Virus record (IMG/VR): IMGVR_UViG_3300028563_000060
Span: 1-30,416 of that record
Strand: one strand, 5' to 3'
Length of the DNA: 30,416 nt
Source of the DNA: a virus
The notes beneath the pieces were generated by a model. It did not search any database. It saw nothing but the letters and a program-made list of their open reading frames with translations, and was not told the DNA's origin. How positions within the stretch are numbered: the stretch's first letter is position 1; the number at the start of each line of letters is the position of its first letter. Made by a program: the position numbers and the translations under genes. Shown in pieces: positions 7,743-14,840 of this stretch.

Positions 7743-7973
7743 ATGACGAGAATTGAACTTGGCGTTAACTTGGGAATGTCAGAGGTACTTCAAAAGTACG
7801 ACGATGATTATCACAGCGTAGATGAATTGTTTTGTGTTCACATCGACGCGCTTGACTATGACATAAACGTGCGCTCTTCACAAATTCACCCGGATTCCGA
7901 TGTCTTCAAGGTTGGCGACGTTGGGCACCTCATCGTTACACGTCGTTTTGCGGAGATAAAAAGATTACTATGA
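7743..7973 (+). CDS. Small hypothetical protein
   Basis: A 76-residue protein, not recognised. It begins MTRIELGVNLGMSEVLQKYD, is acidic in the first half and ends in a beta-rich stretch (VGDVGHLIVTRRFAEIKRLL). It has its own promoter with a perfect TATAAT 7 nt before the ATG and no Shine-Dalgarno. Its TGA overlaps the ATG of the beta-helix gene that follows, so the two are coupled. No motif suggests a function. Confidence 0.68.
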   Translation: MTRIELGVNLGMSEVLQKYDDDYHSVDELFCVHIDALDYDINVRSSQIHPDSDVFKVGDVGHLIVTRRFAEIKRLL

Positions 7974-8251
7974 TGACACATGATTTTGGCTCCGGCGGCT
8001 GCACTGCGCATCGTCACGTTAATCCCGACGGGTTGCTTGGCGGTTTGGTTGCTGACACCGCATACGTTGATCCGACTTGTTACGTTCACGAGAGTGCGAT
8101 TGTATTTGATACTGCAAAAGTGTTGGGTACTTCAAAAGTATCACCTCGTTCAATAGTGTGTGACGATAATGTTGTCGAAAATAGTACGACGTGGGTGGGT
8201 TCAACAAATCACTGGATGCTGAACAATTGCTCGTTGTATAACTGCGTGTGA
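7970..8251 (+). CDS. Beta-helix protein, YdcK-like hexapeptide type, short
   Basis: A 93-residue protein with the family signature HDFG-x-G then RH-x-N, LGGLVADTAYV, PTCYVHESAIV, in which short repeats place small or aliphatic residues at every sixth position, as in left-handed beta-helix proteins. It is a clear paralogue of the secreted protein at 26607 (shared HDFG, RH, LGG, VADTA, PT-YV) but has no signal peptide, and its repeat region decays after about residue 65 (WMLNNCSLYNCV). ATG 7970 overlaps the upstream stop (ATGATGA); the second Met is an equally possible start. A related, broken copy follows 1 bp after the stop. Family members may be structural or polysaccharide-linked; here the role is unknown. 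Confidence 0.68.
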   Translation: MMTHDFGSGGCTAHRHVNPDGLLGGLVADTAYVDPTCYVHESAIVFDTAKVLGTSKVSPRSIVCDDNVVENSTTWVGSTNHWMLNNCSLYNCV

Positions 8252-8252
8252 A

Positions 8253-8481
8253 ATGTCTCAATTTGATTTTGTAACCGCTCATCGACACGTAACTGACGGC
8301 TCACTTGGTGGACTCGTAGACGACACCGCAAACGTGAGTCCTACGTCGTGGGTGCACGAGACTGCGTGAGACTGCGCGAGTTTGTGACAGCGTGCGCGTT
8401 GAAGGAAGATCAGTCGTACGTAAAAATGTCATACTAATTGGAAATAAGACTTACGTTGACTCATACACCAAACCTACCTAA
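8253..8481 (+). pseudogene. Broken beta-helix paralogue (10-bp duplication frameshift)
   Basis: The reading frame from ATG 8253 gives MSQFDFVTAHRHVTDGSLGG and then LVDDTANVSPTSWVHETA before a TGA at 8367-8369. The family pattern continues in another frame (ARVCDSVRVEGRSVV...) to a TAA at 8479-8481. The cause is a 10-bp tandem repeat, GAGACTGCGT then GAGACTGCGC (8358-8377): removing one copy restores one 72-residue frame that matches the paralogues at 7970 and 26607. Either the gene is dead or the repeat is an on/off switch by slipped-strand change. The first 38 codons could still be made, translation being coupled to the gene before. Confidence 0.72.
8358..8377 (+). repeat. 10-bp tandem duplication causing a frameshift
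   Basis: GAGACTGCGT and GAGACTGCGC lie head to tail and differ only in the last base. Ten is not a multiple of three, so the copy number sets whether the beta-helix frame is open. Confidence 0.8.
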
Positions 8482-8571
8482 ATTCTTAATGAATTTGGCG
8501 GACTAACGACATATAACAAGACGACGCCGAGTGTTCTTCAGCGCCGCCTTCATGTAATAAGTAGGATGACG

Positions 8572-9777
8572 TTAAATTACGTCTTCACCTTCGTCGACTG
8601 TCACATCGCTATCACCTTCAGTTATGTTTCCCAACTGTCCTACGTCAAGAACGTATGCTGCATCAATCACTTGCATGATGTATTTACCAAATTCTTCATC
8701 ATGCATCAATGCGTCAAAATCATCCTTATAGAATTTCTTTTCACAAAGAATTTCTCCAGTAGTTGGATTTGACACGACTAATGATTTCCAGGTGCTACTG
8801 CCTGATATCTTTATTTCTTTGCCATCGCGTATGACTTTATTTTCATCACAATACGCTCTTACAACATCAAAAACGTATTTTCCTTCTTTGATACCACGTC
8901 CATAAATGATATCAAATTCACATTTTCGATAAGGCGGCGCGACTTTATTTTTCTTTGTTTCAACGTTAACTGTAATGCCAATCGTATTTCCTTTTTCGTC
9001 TTTGATTTTTTGCCCACCGGCAATACGCAAACGCACAGAAGCATGGAAAGGTACTGCTTTGCCCCCGCTTGTCACATATGGATCACCGTGTCCAATAAAG
9101 CCGCCAATCTTGTCTCGTAATTGATTTAACATCAAGAATGTTACATTATTCGCACCGACAAAACCTGTAATTTTCCTCATTCCTTTTGACAACACCCTCG
9201 CTTGTAATCCCATTGTTTGCGCGTCATAGTCACCATCGAGTTCAGCTTTTGGCGAAGTCGCAGCAATCGAATCCCAGACAATTAAGATAGGAATGTCTTT
9301 GCCAGCTAAATTCTTTGCTTTCGTGATCGTGCTCTCAATGATCTTGAATACCTCTTCTGTGCACTGCGTCTGCACATACACAAACCGCTTCTTCACGTCA
9401 ATGCCCATGATCTGGAGCTTGTCCAACATTGTTGCATTTTCGGTGTCAATGTAAACGACGAGACCACCCATCTTTTGTATTATAGCGGCTGTCAAAAACG
9501 CAAAATGCGATTTCCCTGACGAAGGTAACCCGCTTATCTCAATAATTCTTCCTTCGGGATACCCACCTCCAGCTGCGTTTCGAATGATGTAATCAAGTTG
9601 CACACTTCCTGTGCCAATCCACCTCTTCACCGTCGTGGGTGCAAGCTGTTCCTCCAAGTTGTACGCACACTGACACCCAAGTTCTTTATTGATGTCTTTT
9701 ATCAATTGTGCAGAAAAGTCTGCGACTTCAGCATTTTCCTGAACGACCGGTGCAACTGTCTTCTCTTTTTTTGCCAT
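8572..9777 (-). CDS. recA: RecA-family recombinase
   Basis: Forms filaments on ssDNA and carries out strand exchange for recombination-dependent replication and repair. The 401-residue protein has Walker A GLPSSGKS at 83-90, a catalytic Glu in YIDTENAT near 113, Walker B ILIVWDS near 164-170, and LNQLRDKIGG (217-226), the RecA L2-region signature, followed by the C-terminal domain with an acidic tail (EGDSDVTVDEGEDVI). The LNQxRxKxG form is closer to cellular RecA than to T4 UvsX, though length and setting (next to a gp32-like ssb) suit UvsX function. Start ATG 9777 has GAGGA as ribosome site. It follows ssb and a 66-residue gene on the same strand. Confidence 0.92.
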   Translation of the reverse strand: MAKKEKTVAPVVQENAEVADFSAQLIKDINKELGCQCAYNLEEQLAPTTVKRWIGTGSVQLDYIIRNAAGGGYPEGRIIEISGLPSSGKSHFAFLTAAIIQKMGGLVVYIDTENATMLDKLQIMGIDVKKRFVYVQTQCTEEVFKIIESTITKAKNLAGKDIPILIVWDSIAATSPKAELDGDYDAQTMGLQARVLSKGMRKITGFVGANNVTFLMLNQLRDKIGGFIGHGDPYVTSGGKAVPFHASVRLRIAGGQKIKDEKGNTIGITVNVETKKNKVAPPYRKCEFDIIYGRGIKEGKYVFDVVRAYCDENKVIRDGKEIKISGSSTWKSLVVSNPTTGEILCEKKFYKDDFDALMHDEEFGKYIMQVIDAAYVLDVGQLGNITEGDSDVTVDEGEDVI

Positions 9778-9846
9778 AGTTCCTCTTCGTGCATTTTAAT
9801 TCTATGCCATCACGTCAAACACGTCAAACAATTGTGACCACTCCAT

Positions 9847-9888
9847 TTAAAGACATCGTGCCTCGAGAAGTCATTCAGAAGGCACGAT
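9847..9888 (-). repeat. Hairpin repeat copy 1 (after the 66-residue gene)
   Basis: ATCGTGCCT (9855-9863) pairs with AGGCACGAT (9880-9888) around a 16-nt loop. With its flank it shares the 19-bp string at 9847-9865 with the hairpin at 10161-10193. It lies between the 66-residue gene and recA, so it could be a partial terminator or an RNA-processing or stability element that sets recA expression. Confidence 0.7.
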
Positions 9889-9902
9889 TGACTGTTCGCG
9901 TT

Positions 9903-10103
9903 TTACTTGTCTGTCGTTGCAAGTACTACTTCAACCTTTGAATAACGTGGAACATTATTAGCATATGTTATAGTCGATAATGTCTGTGCCAACGATTCTG
10001 CACAACAAAGCGTAAGTGGACCCACAATTTGAGCAAGATCGCTCAGTATGAATGCCTTCACAAAAAATTTATCACTCGATTGCTCATATCCACACATTTC
10101 CAT
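9903..10103 (-). CDS. Small protein between ssb and recA
   Basis: A 66-residue protein starting MEMCGYEQSSDKFFVKAF, not recognised. The centre is hydrophobic and alanine/leucine-rich (LAQIVGPLTLCCAESLAQTL) with three cysteines and the end is a basic/acidic strand. I choose the ATG at 10103 because GGAAAG precedes it at a good distance; a frame extended to 10196 would start inside the hairpin at 10170-10193. Its position between ssb and recA recalls T4, where small replication or late-transcription helpers sit near gene 32, but no similarity to gp33 or gp59 can be shown by eye. Confidence 0.55.
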   Translation of the reverse strand: MEMCGYEQSSDKFFVKAFILSDLAQIVGPLTLCCAESLAQTLSTITYANNVPRYSKVEVVLATTDK

Positions 10104-10160
10104 ATTTTCTTCTTTCCGAACAATTCGTTCATTTGAATTTAAACAATGAACTTCACGGTG

Positions 10161-10193
10161 TTTAAAGACATCGTGCCTCTTTCGAGGCACGAT
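10161..10193 (-). terminator. Perfect GNRA-loop hairpin after ssb (repeat copy 2)
   Basis: On the minus strand ATCGTGCCTC pairs with GAGGCACGAT (10193-10170) around a GAAA tetraloop, a very stable RNA hairpin, 17 bp after the ssb stop. It is followed by GTCTTTAAA, identical to the flank of copy 1 at 9847. The short T-run makes it a weak rho-independent terminator or an mRNA 3'-end protector. Confidence 0.65.
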
Positions 10194-10210
10194 CAACTTA
10201 TGATTAACTT

Positions 10211-11083
10211 CTACTCGTCGTCGCCATCTTCCATTAGCTCATCAAACGCAGCGTCCAGCTTCTGCTTTGCATCGCCTGCGTGCTTTGCAGCAACTTTCTC
10301 TTCCTTCTTTGCGGGCTTCGCTTCGGCGACCTCGTCAACTAACTTGTCAAGATCGGTTGAACTCGTAGTTGAACCCTTCTCGGTGCCATCTGACTTCTCT
10401 TCGTCACCGCCGTTCAACCAGGTGTCAAGCATTCCCTCGAGCTCCTGTGCGGACTTGAGCTGCTTCTTGATGTACGTCAAGAAGTCTGGAACCGCATCGA
10501 GCAGCTTTTGCGCAACCGCAGGATCAGCATGTAGCGGCGTTGACTTGGGCTTGGGATCAATTTCGGTATCAAGCACCGGTTTGCCATTGAACATCTTGCC
10601 ATTTGCAGAGGGTGACATCTTGATAATGAGATCGTATCCCTCTGTCGGGCTCGTGACATCGCCATAGTCCTCGTTCAACCAAAATCCAAGTAATCGCTTG
10701 TAGACGAACGGACTGAACATCCACACCTTCACGCCGTCGTCTTCCTTACCACGTAGCACGGTGGGTAGGTAACCGCTCATCTTTGGGCGCAAGCTGTTTG
10801 CAATTTTCTTGTCGTCTTCCTTCTTCGTCTTGTACAACTTCATGCGGAAGTCGTGAATCGGATCAGGAAGGCCAAACTGATACAACGCGAGAGTGCGCTT
10901 GTTATTTCCGATCTTGTAGAACGAAAGTTCAATGATTGGCGACTCGGCTGGAGCGTTCTTCCACGGAAGACACCGCACCCTTGTCTCACCTGCTTCTGGG
11001 AAGAAGTAATTGATCTCTCCACCACGATTCTCACCCTTGAGTTCAGCCAACTTTTTTCGAATTGCGTCTAAATCAATTGCCAT
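10211..11083 (-). CDS. Single-stranded DNA-binding protein, T4 gp32-like
   Basis: Coats ssDNA during replication and recombination. The 290-residue protein is close in size to gp32. It starts with a basic helix (MAIDLDAIRKKLAELKGENR), has an aromatic OB-like core (FFPEAGETRVRCLPW, then KVWMFSPFVYKRLLGFW near 117-134), a helical region to about 215, and a long charged tail ending ELMEDGDDE, the acidic tip that recruits partner proteins. The three-Cys-one-His zinc site of T4 gp32 is absent: only one cysteine is seen. It heads the ssb - small gene - recA cluster. The leader has a promoter at 11140-11168, a hairpin and a U-free A-rich stretch before the ATG, reminiscent of T4 gene 32 autoregulation. 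Confidence 0.8.
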   Translation of the reverse strand: MAIDLDAIRKKLAELKGENRGGEINYFFPEAGETRVRCLPWKNAPAESPIIELSFYKIGNNKRTLALYQFGLPDPIHDFRMKLYKTKKEDDKKIANSLRPKMSGYLPTVLRGKEDDGVKVWMFSPFVYKRLLGFWLNEDYGDVTSPTEGYDLIIKMSPSANGKMFNGKPVLDTEIDPKPKSTPLHADPAVAQKLLDAVPDFLTYIKKQLKSAQELEGMLDTWLNGGDEEKSDGTEKGSTTSSTDLDKLVDEVAEAKPAKKEEKVAAKHAGDAKQKLDAAFDELMEDGDDE

Positions 11084-11133
11084 TTTGTTTTCTCTTTTTC
11101 TTTCTTTTGTTTTGTTGGGACACCGTTCGTGTC
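11084..11133 (-). promoter_or_regulatory. ssb leader: hairpin plus A-rich tract, likely autoregulatory
   Basis: The transcript leader contains GACAC-GAACG-GUGUC (11133-11119), then CC and about 33 nt with no U that are almost all A with some G and C, up to the AUG at 11083. In T4 gene 32 a folded element followed by an unstructured A/U-rich leader lets gp32 bind its own message. The layout is alike; no pseudoknot partner for the GAACG loop is seen. Confidence 0.45.
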
Positions 11134-11139
11134 TGATAA

Positions 11140-11168
11140 TGATATTAAGCTAAGACGCTATAGGAGTA
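11140..11168 (-). promoter_or_regulatory. 29-bp promoter element, copy 2 (upstream of ssb)
   Basis: Minus strand: TGTACT, 17 nt, TAATAT. The 29 bp match the element at 13088-13116 at 25 positions, including the spacer core CGTCTTAG, which is more than two unrelated promoters would share. Confidence 0.6.
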
Positions 11169-11190
11169 CAAATATAATGGTAGTTGCTTA

Positions 11191-12228
11191 TTAGAGTATC
11201 GGCATAATAACGCTTCCTAACGGAGCATTAAAATTTGGCGAATCAATTGGCGTACCCGCTGACCACACACCCATAGTATTCGTAAAAGGAACTAATTGAT
11301 TAGTGTTGAACAGTGTCGCAAGAGCTATATCTTGTCTACCTAGTTCAGGAACTGAAATACCCCAAAGATCGGCACTGCCACCCGCGACTGACACAGTTTG
11401 TCTTAAACTAAAAATCTTAGTAATTGGATCATAATTTAATATCAATATATATCGTCCTGAAATATTACCGCTAGCAGCCAGCACAGTCTTACCATCTGCT
11501 AACCATCGTGACGCTGCAAATTTAAATGGTATAACTGACCGTGTCCAGCTAGAACCGTCCCAAAACAACGCAGAACCGTCAACGCCATCCGTATTACTTC
11601 CAACTAAACAAATAGTTCCAGTGGGATCAAATGAAATACAAAAATAACGTATACCTGCACCAGGTGTCAAACCAATTGACGTATCAAAATTCCAAACATT
11701 TGTGATTGGATCACGAAATAATGTGTATGCAATAATAGAATAATATTTTCCTACGCACGTGCCACGTAAACCATCAGGAGAAATACCAACGCTTGTTAAA
11801 TTGGTCTCTGGTAAAATTACGTACCCGTTCTGCACCCATAATCCGGTACCTTCGTTAAACATAACGGCTGACACCGTATTTGAGTTATCATTTGAAATTA
11901 ATGCATGTTTACCATCAAATGAAACAGCGACAGACGTTGAAGAACCTCCTCCGGTTAGTCCAACACTTGCACCCGAAGACCACGTTCCATTTATACATGT
12001 TATTGGTATAACACTATTTGTAGAATAGTTCGTTCTCAAACAACGTGCATTTCCAATTGTTGCCGCTCCAATCGACATAGAAATTAAGTTTACACCAGGC
12101 GGTGGTGAATTTATCAATGTACTTTCAGTCCAGATACCAGAAGTATTATACAAAAGGTTATTAACTTTTTGATTAGTGTAATAGTTTGCAACTAGAGCAC
12201 TATAGGATGTCCAGAATTTACGCGGCAT
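11191..12228 (-). CDS. Beta-propeller-like structural or adhesin protein
   Basis: A 345-residue protein with repeated blades of the form SVAVSFDGKHALISNDN..., TSVGISPDGLRGTCVGKY..., RYFCISFDPTGTICLVGSN and SRWLADGKTVLAASGN, spaced about 45-55 residues apart, which is the pattern of YVTN/WD-like beta-propellers. There is no signal peptide. It is the second gene of a pair with a fibre protein, starting 10 bp after that gene's stop with AGGAC as ribosome site, so it may be the receptor-binding tip or a chaperone of the fibre. Low charge and high Ser/Thr/Gly/Asn content fit a surface protein. Family name is not assigned. Confidence 0.62.
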   Translation of the reverse strand: MPRKFWTSYSALVANYYTNQKVNNLLYNTSGIWTESTLINSPPPGVNLISMSIGAATIGNARCLRTNYSTNSVIPITCINGTWSSGASVGLTGGGSSTSVAVSFDGKHALISNDNSNTVSAVMFNEGTGLWVQNGYVILPETNLTSVGISPDGLRGTCVGKYYSIIAYTLFRDPITNVWNFDTSIGLTPGAGIRYFCISFDPTGTICLVGSNTDGVDGSALFWDGSSWTRSVIPFKFAASRWLADGKTVLAASGNISGRYILILNYDPITKIFSLRQTVSVAGGSADLWGISVPELGRQDIALATLFNTNQLVPFTNTMGVWSAGTPIDSPNFNAPLGSVIMPIL

Positions 12229-12238
12229 GATGTCCGTC

Positions 12239-13039
12239 CTAGGGCAATCCTTGCCAAAGTAAATACGCAGTTATTTCACCAGATGTTAATGTACCTGAAC
12301 CACTGACACTTGCGTATATTGTCTTTGACGCCGGATATATCGCTTCGAATCCATTTAATTGTCCCATGTCAGTTCCTAACGTCATGAGTGATAATCCACC
12401 AACAATATCACCCGTAACTGACGTTGGCATAATGACTTGATTGAGTATAATTTCACTACCTCCTGGTGTTGATCCGATCTTTACGTTTGAAAAAGAATCC
12501 GGCGCGCCGGAAACCGGCGTTAATACGCGTAAATCAATTGAAACCAACTTCCACCGACCAGGACCAGGCGGTGAAGACGGACGAGTATCAATCACAGTAT
12601 TTGCCGTCGTTATTAAATCTATGTTTGTTTGTACGGACACGAGCGTATTTAGTGGCGCGCCACCGCCAATTCTAGAATCATTTCCTTCACAAAATGTGCC
12701 TGCGCTGGTTCCAAACGGTGGAAGCGCATGTACGTGATCTGCGTGTGCAGCCGCATTTTCATTTCCAACAACACCCGTCGCACCAGGTGACTCAGCAATT
12801 GGTATTGACGTACCAAGCGGTGCTCCACCGGAAGAATTTTTCCACGATGCTGTCGTTTTTGACGTTGCTGTTAATACTTGACCAACTTCGGGTGATGATG
12901 CATTACTAACATTAACAGGAACTAATTTTGACGTTTGAAGACTTGTTGCTATACCCGTAAGTCTTTTATCAATTATAGCGTTTAGTTCAGATAATGACCA
13001 TGTACGACCCATATTAATTTCAATCTTTTTACGATACAT
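12239..13039 (-). CDS. Tail-fibre protein
   Basis: A 266-residue structural protein. It has a helical N-terminus (WSLSELNAIIDKRLTGIATS), then GQVLTATSKTTASWKN, a linker seen in many fibres, and the collar-like motif VGNENAAAHADHVHALP near 90-106, followed by TFCEGNDSRIGGGAP. AHADHVH-type motifs are common in phage fibre and spike proteins, where the histidines can bind metal ions in the trimer. The C-terminal 130 residues are beta-rich. The likely start is ATG 13039 or the Met ten codons in (MGRTWSLSEL). A 29-bp promoter element lies 49 bp upstream. With the propeller gene it forms a two-gene surface cassette inside the replication region. Confidence 0.75.
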   Translation of the reverse strand: MYRKKIEINMGRTWSLSELNAIIDKRLTGIATSLQTSKLVPVNVSNASSPEVGQVLTATSKTTASWKNSSGGAPLGTSIPIAESPGATGVVGNENAAAHADHVHALPPFGTSAGTFCEGNDSRIGGGAPLNTLVSVQTNIDLITTANTVIDTRPSSPPGPGRWKLVSIDLRVLTPVSGAPDSFSNVKIGSTPGGSEIILNQVIMPTSVTGDIVGGLSLMTLGTDMGQLNGFEAIYPASKTIYASVSGSGTLTSGEITAYLLWQGLP

Positions 13040-13087
13040 TGAAGATTTTCAAATCTTTCAACGTATGTTCTTCTTTGTTTTCGTGTT

Positions 13088-13116
13088 TGATATTAAACTA
13101 AGACGTTATCAGAGTA
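13088..13116 (-). promoter_or_regulatory. 29-bp promoter element, copy 1 (upstream of fibre gene)
   Basis: Minus strand: TATACT, 17 nt, TAATAT, 25 of 29 positions identical to the copy before ssb. The two copies bracket the two-gene fibre cassette, so they could be duplicated promoters or marks of how the cassette was inserted. Confidence 0.6.
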
Positions 13117-13122
13117 TAAGTT

Positions 13123-13611
13123 TTATTTTGTCAGTGCGTCATAGACTGCATCTGTCACGATCTCCTTCACAATGTATTTTTTCATATTTGCTTTCCGTGC
13201 CCACTCTTCCCACTGTGGATACTCGTAGAAGAAGCTTTCGACCATGTCAGGTGCAACGTTCTGCGCGTCAGTGTCATCAGGTAAGTCGTTGCTGACGTGC
13301 GACGCAAACTCTTTCACTGCGTTCATGAGCAAATCGCTGCTAACAACGTTGTAGTCATCATCGTCTTCGTAGTCGTCAAAGTCATCTTCGTCGTACCATT
13401 TTGTGGGTGTTGACTTTGGATGTTTTTCGTGTACGTAAGAGTCAACGCCACGTTCACCCTTCGACAATAACACTTCGCCACAATCATCAACGTAGTCTTC
13501 AGTCGCGACTTCGTCGGGAGGCATGTCATTAATCATCTTGACGAGCTCTTCGCGTGGAACTTCAAGATACTCACGAATTAGCGTACGTAACTTTGAAACA
13601 GTTGTTTTCAT
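13123..13611 (-). CDS. Acidic protein with shared N-terminal peptide
   Basis: A 162-residue protein that starts MKTTVSKLRTLIREYLEV, one of five N-termini in this window with the same pattern (hydrophobic at 5, Leu 8, Arg/Glu 9, Ile/Val 12). The middle is very acidic (DEDDFDDYEDDDDY) and the rest is helical (VESFFYEYPQWEEWARKANM). I place the start at 13611, where the ATG overlaps the upstream gene's TGA (AAATGA); the frame is open further up to 13698, but that part overlaps the other gene and breaks the register of the motif. No catalytic motif is visible. Proposed as a capsid-packaged protein only by analogy. Confidence 0.68.
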   Translation of the reverse strand: MKTTVSKLRTLIREYLEVPREELVKMINDMPPDEVATEDYVDDCGEVLLSKGERGVDSYVHEKHPKSTPTKWYDEDDFDDYEDDDDYNVVSSDLLMNAVKEFASHVSNDLPDDTDAQNVAPDMVESFFYEYPQWEEWARKANMKKYIVKEIVTDAVYDALTK

Positions 13612-14180
13612 TTCCACGTCGCTCTCTTTTTGGGTGAAGACGTTGAATTTGGCGGTGACATACCTAATGTCAAAGTTACACCGCTTATGCCTGCACACGT
13701 TGACATCTCGTCTAATTCTTCATTGTCTTCTTCAACGTCAAGTTCATTGATTTCGCTGCACTTTTCACAGACTTCATAGGTTATTTTTTTGTCTCCCGGA
13801 CACCTGCACTGATTTATCACGTCACCACACTCTTTGCACACCGTCTTGTAGTGATTTGTAGTAGCGCGCTTTTCAACGACCAAAGACACGTACTTTCGCA
13901 CCAAATCTTCGTTAATCTTTTCTTTTGCAGTTTGTGCAACCGCGCGTAGTAGTCTCACCTGTTCAGGAGTAAAGTCTTGAAAATCGTCTGCACCCGCATC
14001 AATCATGTACTCAATTGCAAGTTCAATGCCTCTTAGCTTTGATGCATCTATCATTGCCATGACGCGACGGGCGGTCGCCTTGATCATTCCATCAACGCCT
14101 CCACGTGTCCTTGCGTCTTCCATGCGTTCGACTGCGCGTTGCACAGGTTCAGACGAAACTAAGCGTTCATTCAAAAACAT
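13608..14180 (-). CDS. Hypothetical protein with zinc-ribbon-like cysteines
   Basis: A 190-residue protein. Residues 1-110 are helical (VQRAVERMEDARTRGG, then LLRAVAQTAKEKINEDLVRKY). Around 114-145 two CxxC pairs occur (CKECG and CEKC) with an extra CRCPG between them, so a zinc ribbon or two small knuckles are likely. The tail is Ser/Pro-rich. The stop overlaps the ATG of the next gene (ATGA). The region before ATG 14180 is AT-rich (AATATTTATATAC) with no Shine-Dalgarno and an AATATT 7 nt upstream, so it may be another leaderless first gene. DNA or RNA binding is a guess from the zinc sites. Confidence 0.65.
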   Translation of the reverse strand: MFLNERLVSSEPVQRAVERMEDARTRGGVDGMIKATARRVMAMIDASKLRGIELAIEYMIDAGADDFQDFTPEQVRLLRAVAQTAKEKINEDLVRKYVSLVVEKRATTNHYKTVCKECGDVINQCRCPGDKKITYEVCEKCSEINELDVEEDNEELDEMSTCAGISGVTLTLGMSPPNSTSSPKKRATWK

Positions 14181-14201
14181 GTATATAAATATTTCACTTT
14201 A

Positions 14202-14522
14202 CTAACATTGCGGCACATCGCTCAAAAATTTATTTGGATCGCCAACGAGTCCAAACTTCGTGATGACGCGCTTCCCGTTTACTTCGTCGACTTCGTAGAA
14301 CATGTGTCCCACGCCTGTGTCACCGATGGTGCCAAACAACCCGTTCAAAAGTCCAAAAGCGCTGATAAGTTTTACTTTTGACGATCCACATACTTGTATC
14401 GTCGGATGATCCGCAAGTTTTTCATTACAAACGTAATGTATTAACATTAGATCACTAATCGCCACCGGATCAAGTGCAAGCGCTTCGTTCAAAAAATCTA
14501 CACATTGTTGTACTGTTTTCAT
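14202..14522 (-). CDS. Conserved hypothetical protein, phage/bacterial type
   Basis: A 106-residue protein with the pattern FLNEALALDPVAISDLMLIH, CNEKLADHPTIQVC and FGLLNGLFGTIGD. I recall this arrangement (FLN-AL--DP-AI, CNE-LADHPT-QV, G-LNGLFG) from a widespread family of uncharacterised small proteins in phages and bacteria; I know of no biochemical role. The ATG at 14522 is preceded by GAGGAG, which lies in the end of the 69-residue gene upstream, so the two genes are coupled with a 1-bp gap. Confidence 0.72.
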   Translation of the reverse strand: MKTVQQCVDFLNEALALDPVAISDLMLIHYVCNEKLADHPTIQVCGSSKVKLISAFGLLNGLFGTIGDTGVGHMFYEVDEVNGKRVITKFGLVGDPNKFLSDVPQC

Positions 14523-14523
14523 G

Positions 14524-14733
14524 TCACTCCTCGCTCACAAATCTTCGCCACTCTGCCAACGCATTTTCTATCGCCTTGGCGTGTCTAATTCCTTCGGGGG
14601 ACGGTATGAGACAAAATGCCACAGAATCACGTGTGTCATTAATTGACAAAAATGCACATTTGTGTACAGTCATCGCCAACATGACTGACGCACCCGCTTC
14701 GTCTTCAACGTCTTCAATTAGTTCAGATGACAT
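14524..14733 (-). CDS. Small hypothetical protein
   Basis: A 69-residue acidic protein starting MSSELIEDVEDEAGASVMLAM, not recognised. The second half reads as a helix (EGIRHAKAIENALAEWRRFVSEE). The start is well supported by TAGGAG seven bases upstream of the ATG. Its last codons carry the ribosome site of the next gene. The 107 bp before it hold only a very short possible frame and a GTGATAAT promoter-like box. Confidence 0.7.
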   Translation of the reverse strand: MSSELIEDVEDEAGASVMLAMTVHKCAFLSINDTRDSVAFCLIPSPEGIRHAKAIENALAEWRRFVSEE

Positions 14734-14840
14734 TTTTTATCTCCTAAAAATTATCACACGACGCGCTCTTACTAAACTAGACACGGGAGCGACCAATCAA
14801 TGCCCAGAGGATCGCAGTGCTACGCGTCATGTGATTAAAT

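Noticed and set aside
10146-10667. Plus-strand Ser-rich frame of 173 codons
   Set aside because: It mirrors the acidic tail of the ssDNA-binding protein (GAA/GAC codons read as Ser/Phe on the other strand) and begins in the terminator hairpin region.
14734-14840. Possible tiny gene or tRNA in the 107-bp gap
   Set aside because: Only a 17-codon minus frame is present and no cloverleaf with a GTTCRA loop could be drawn.
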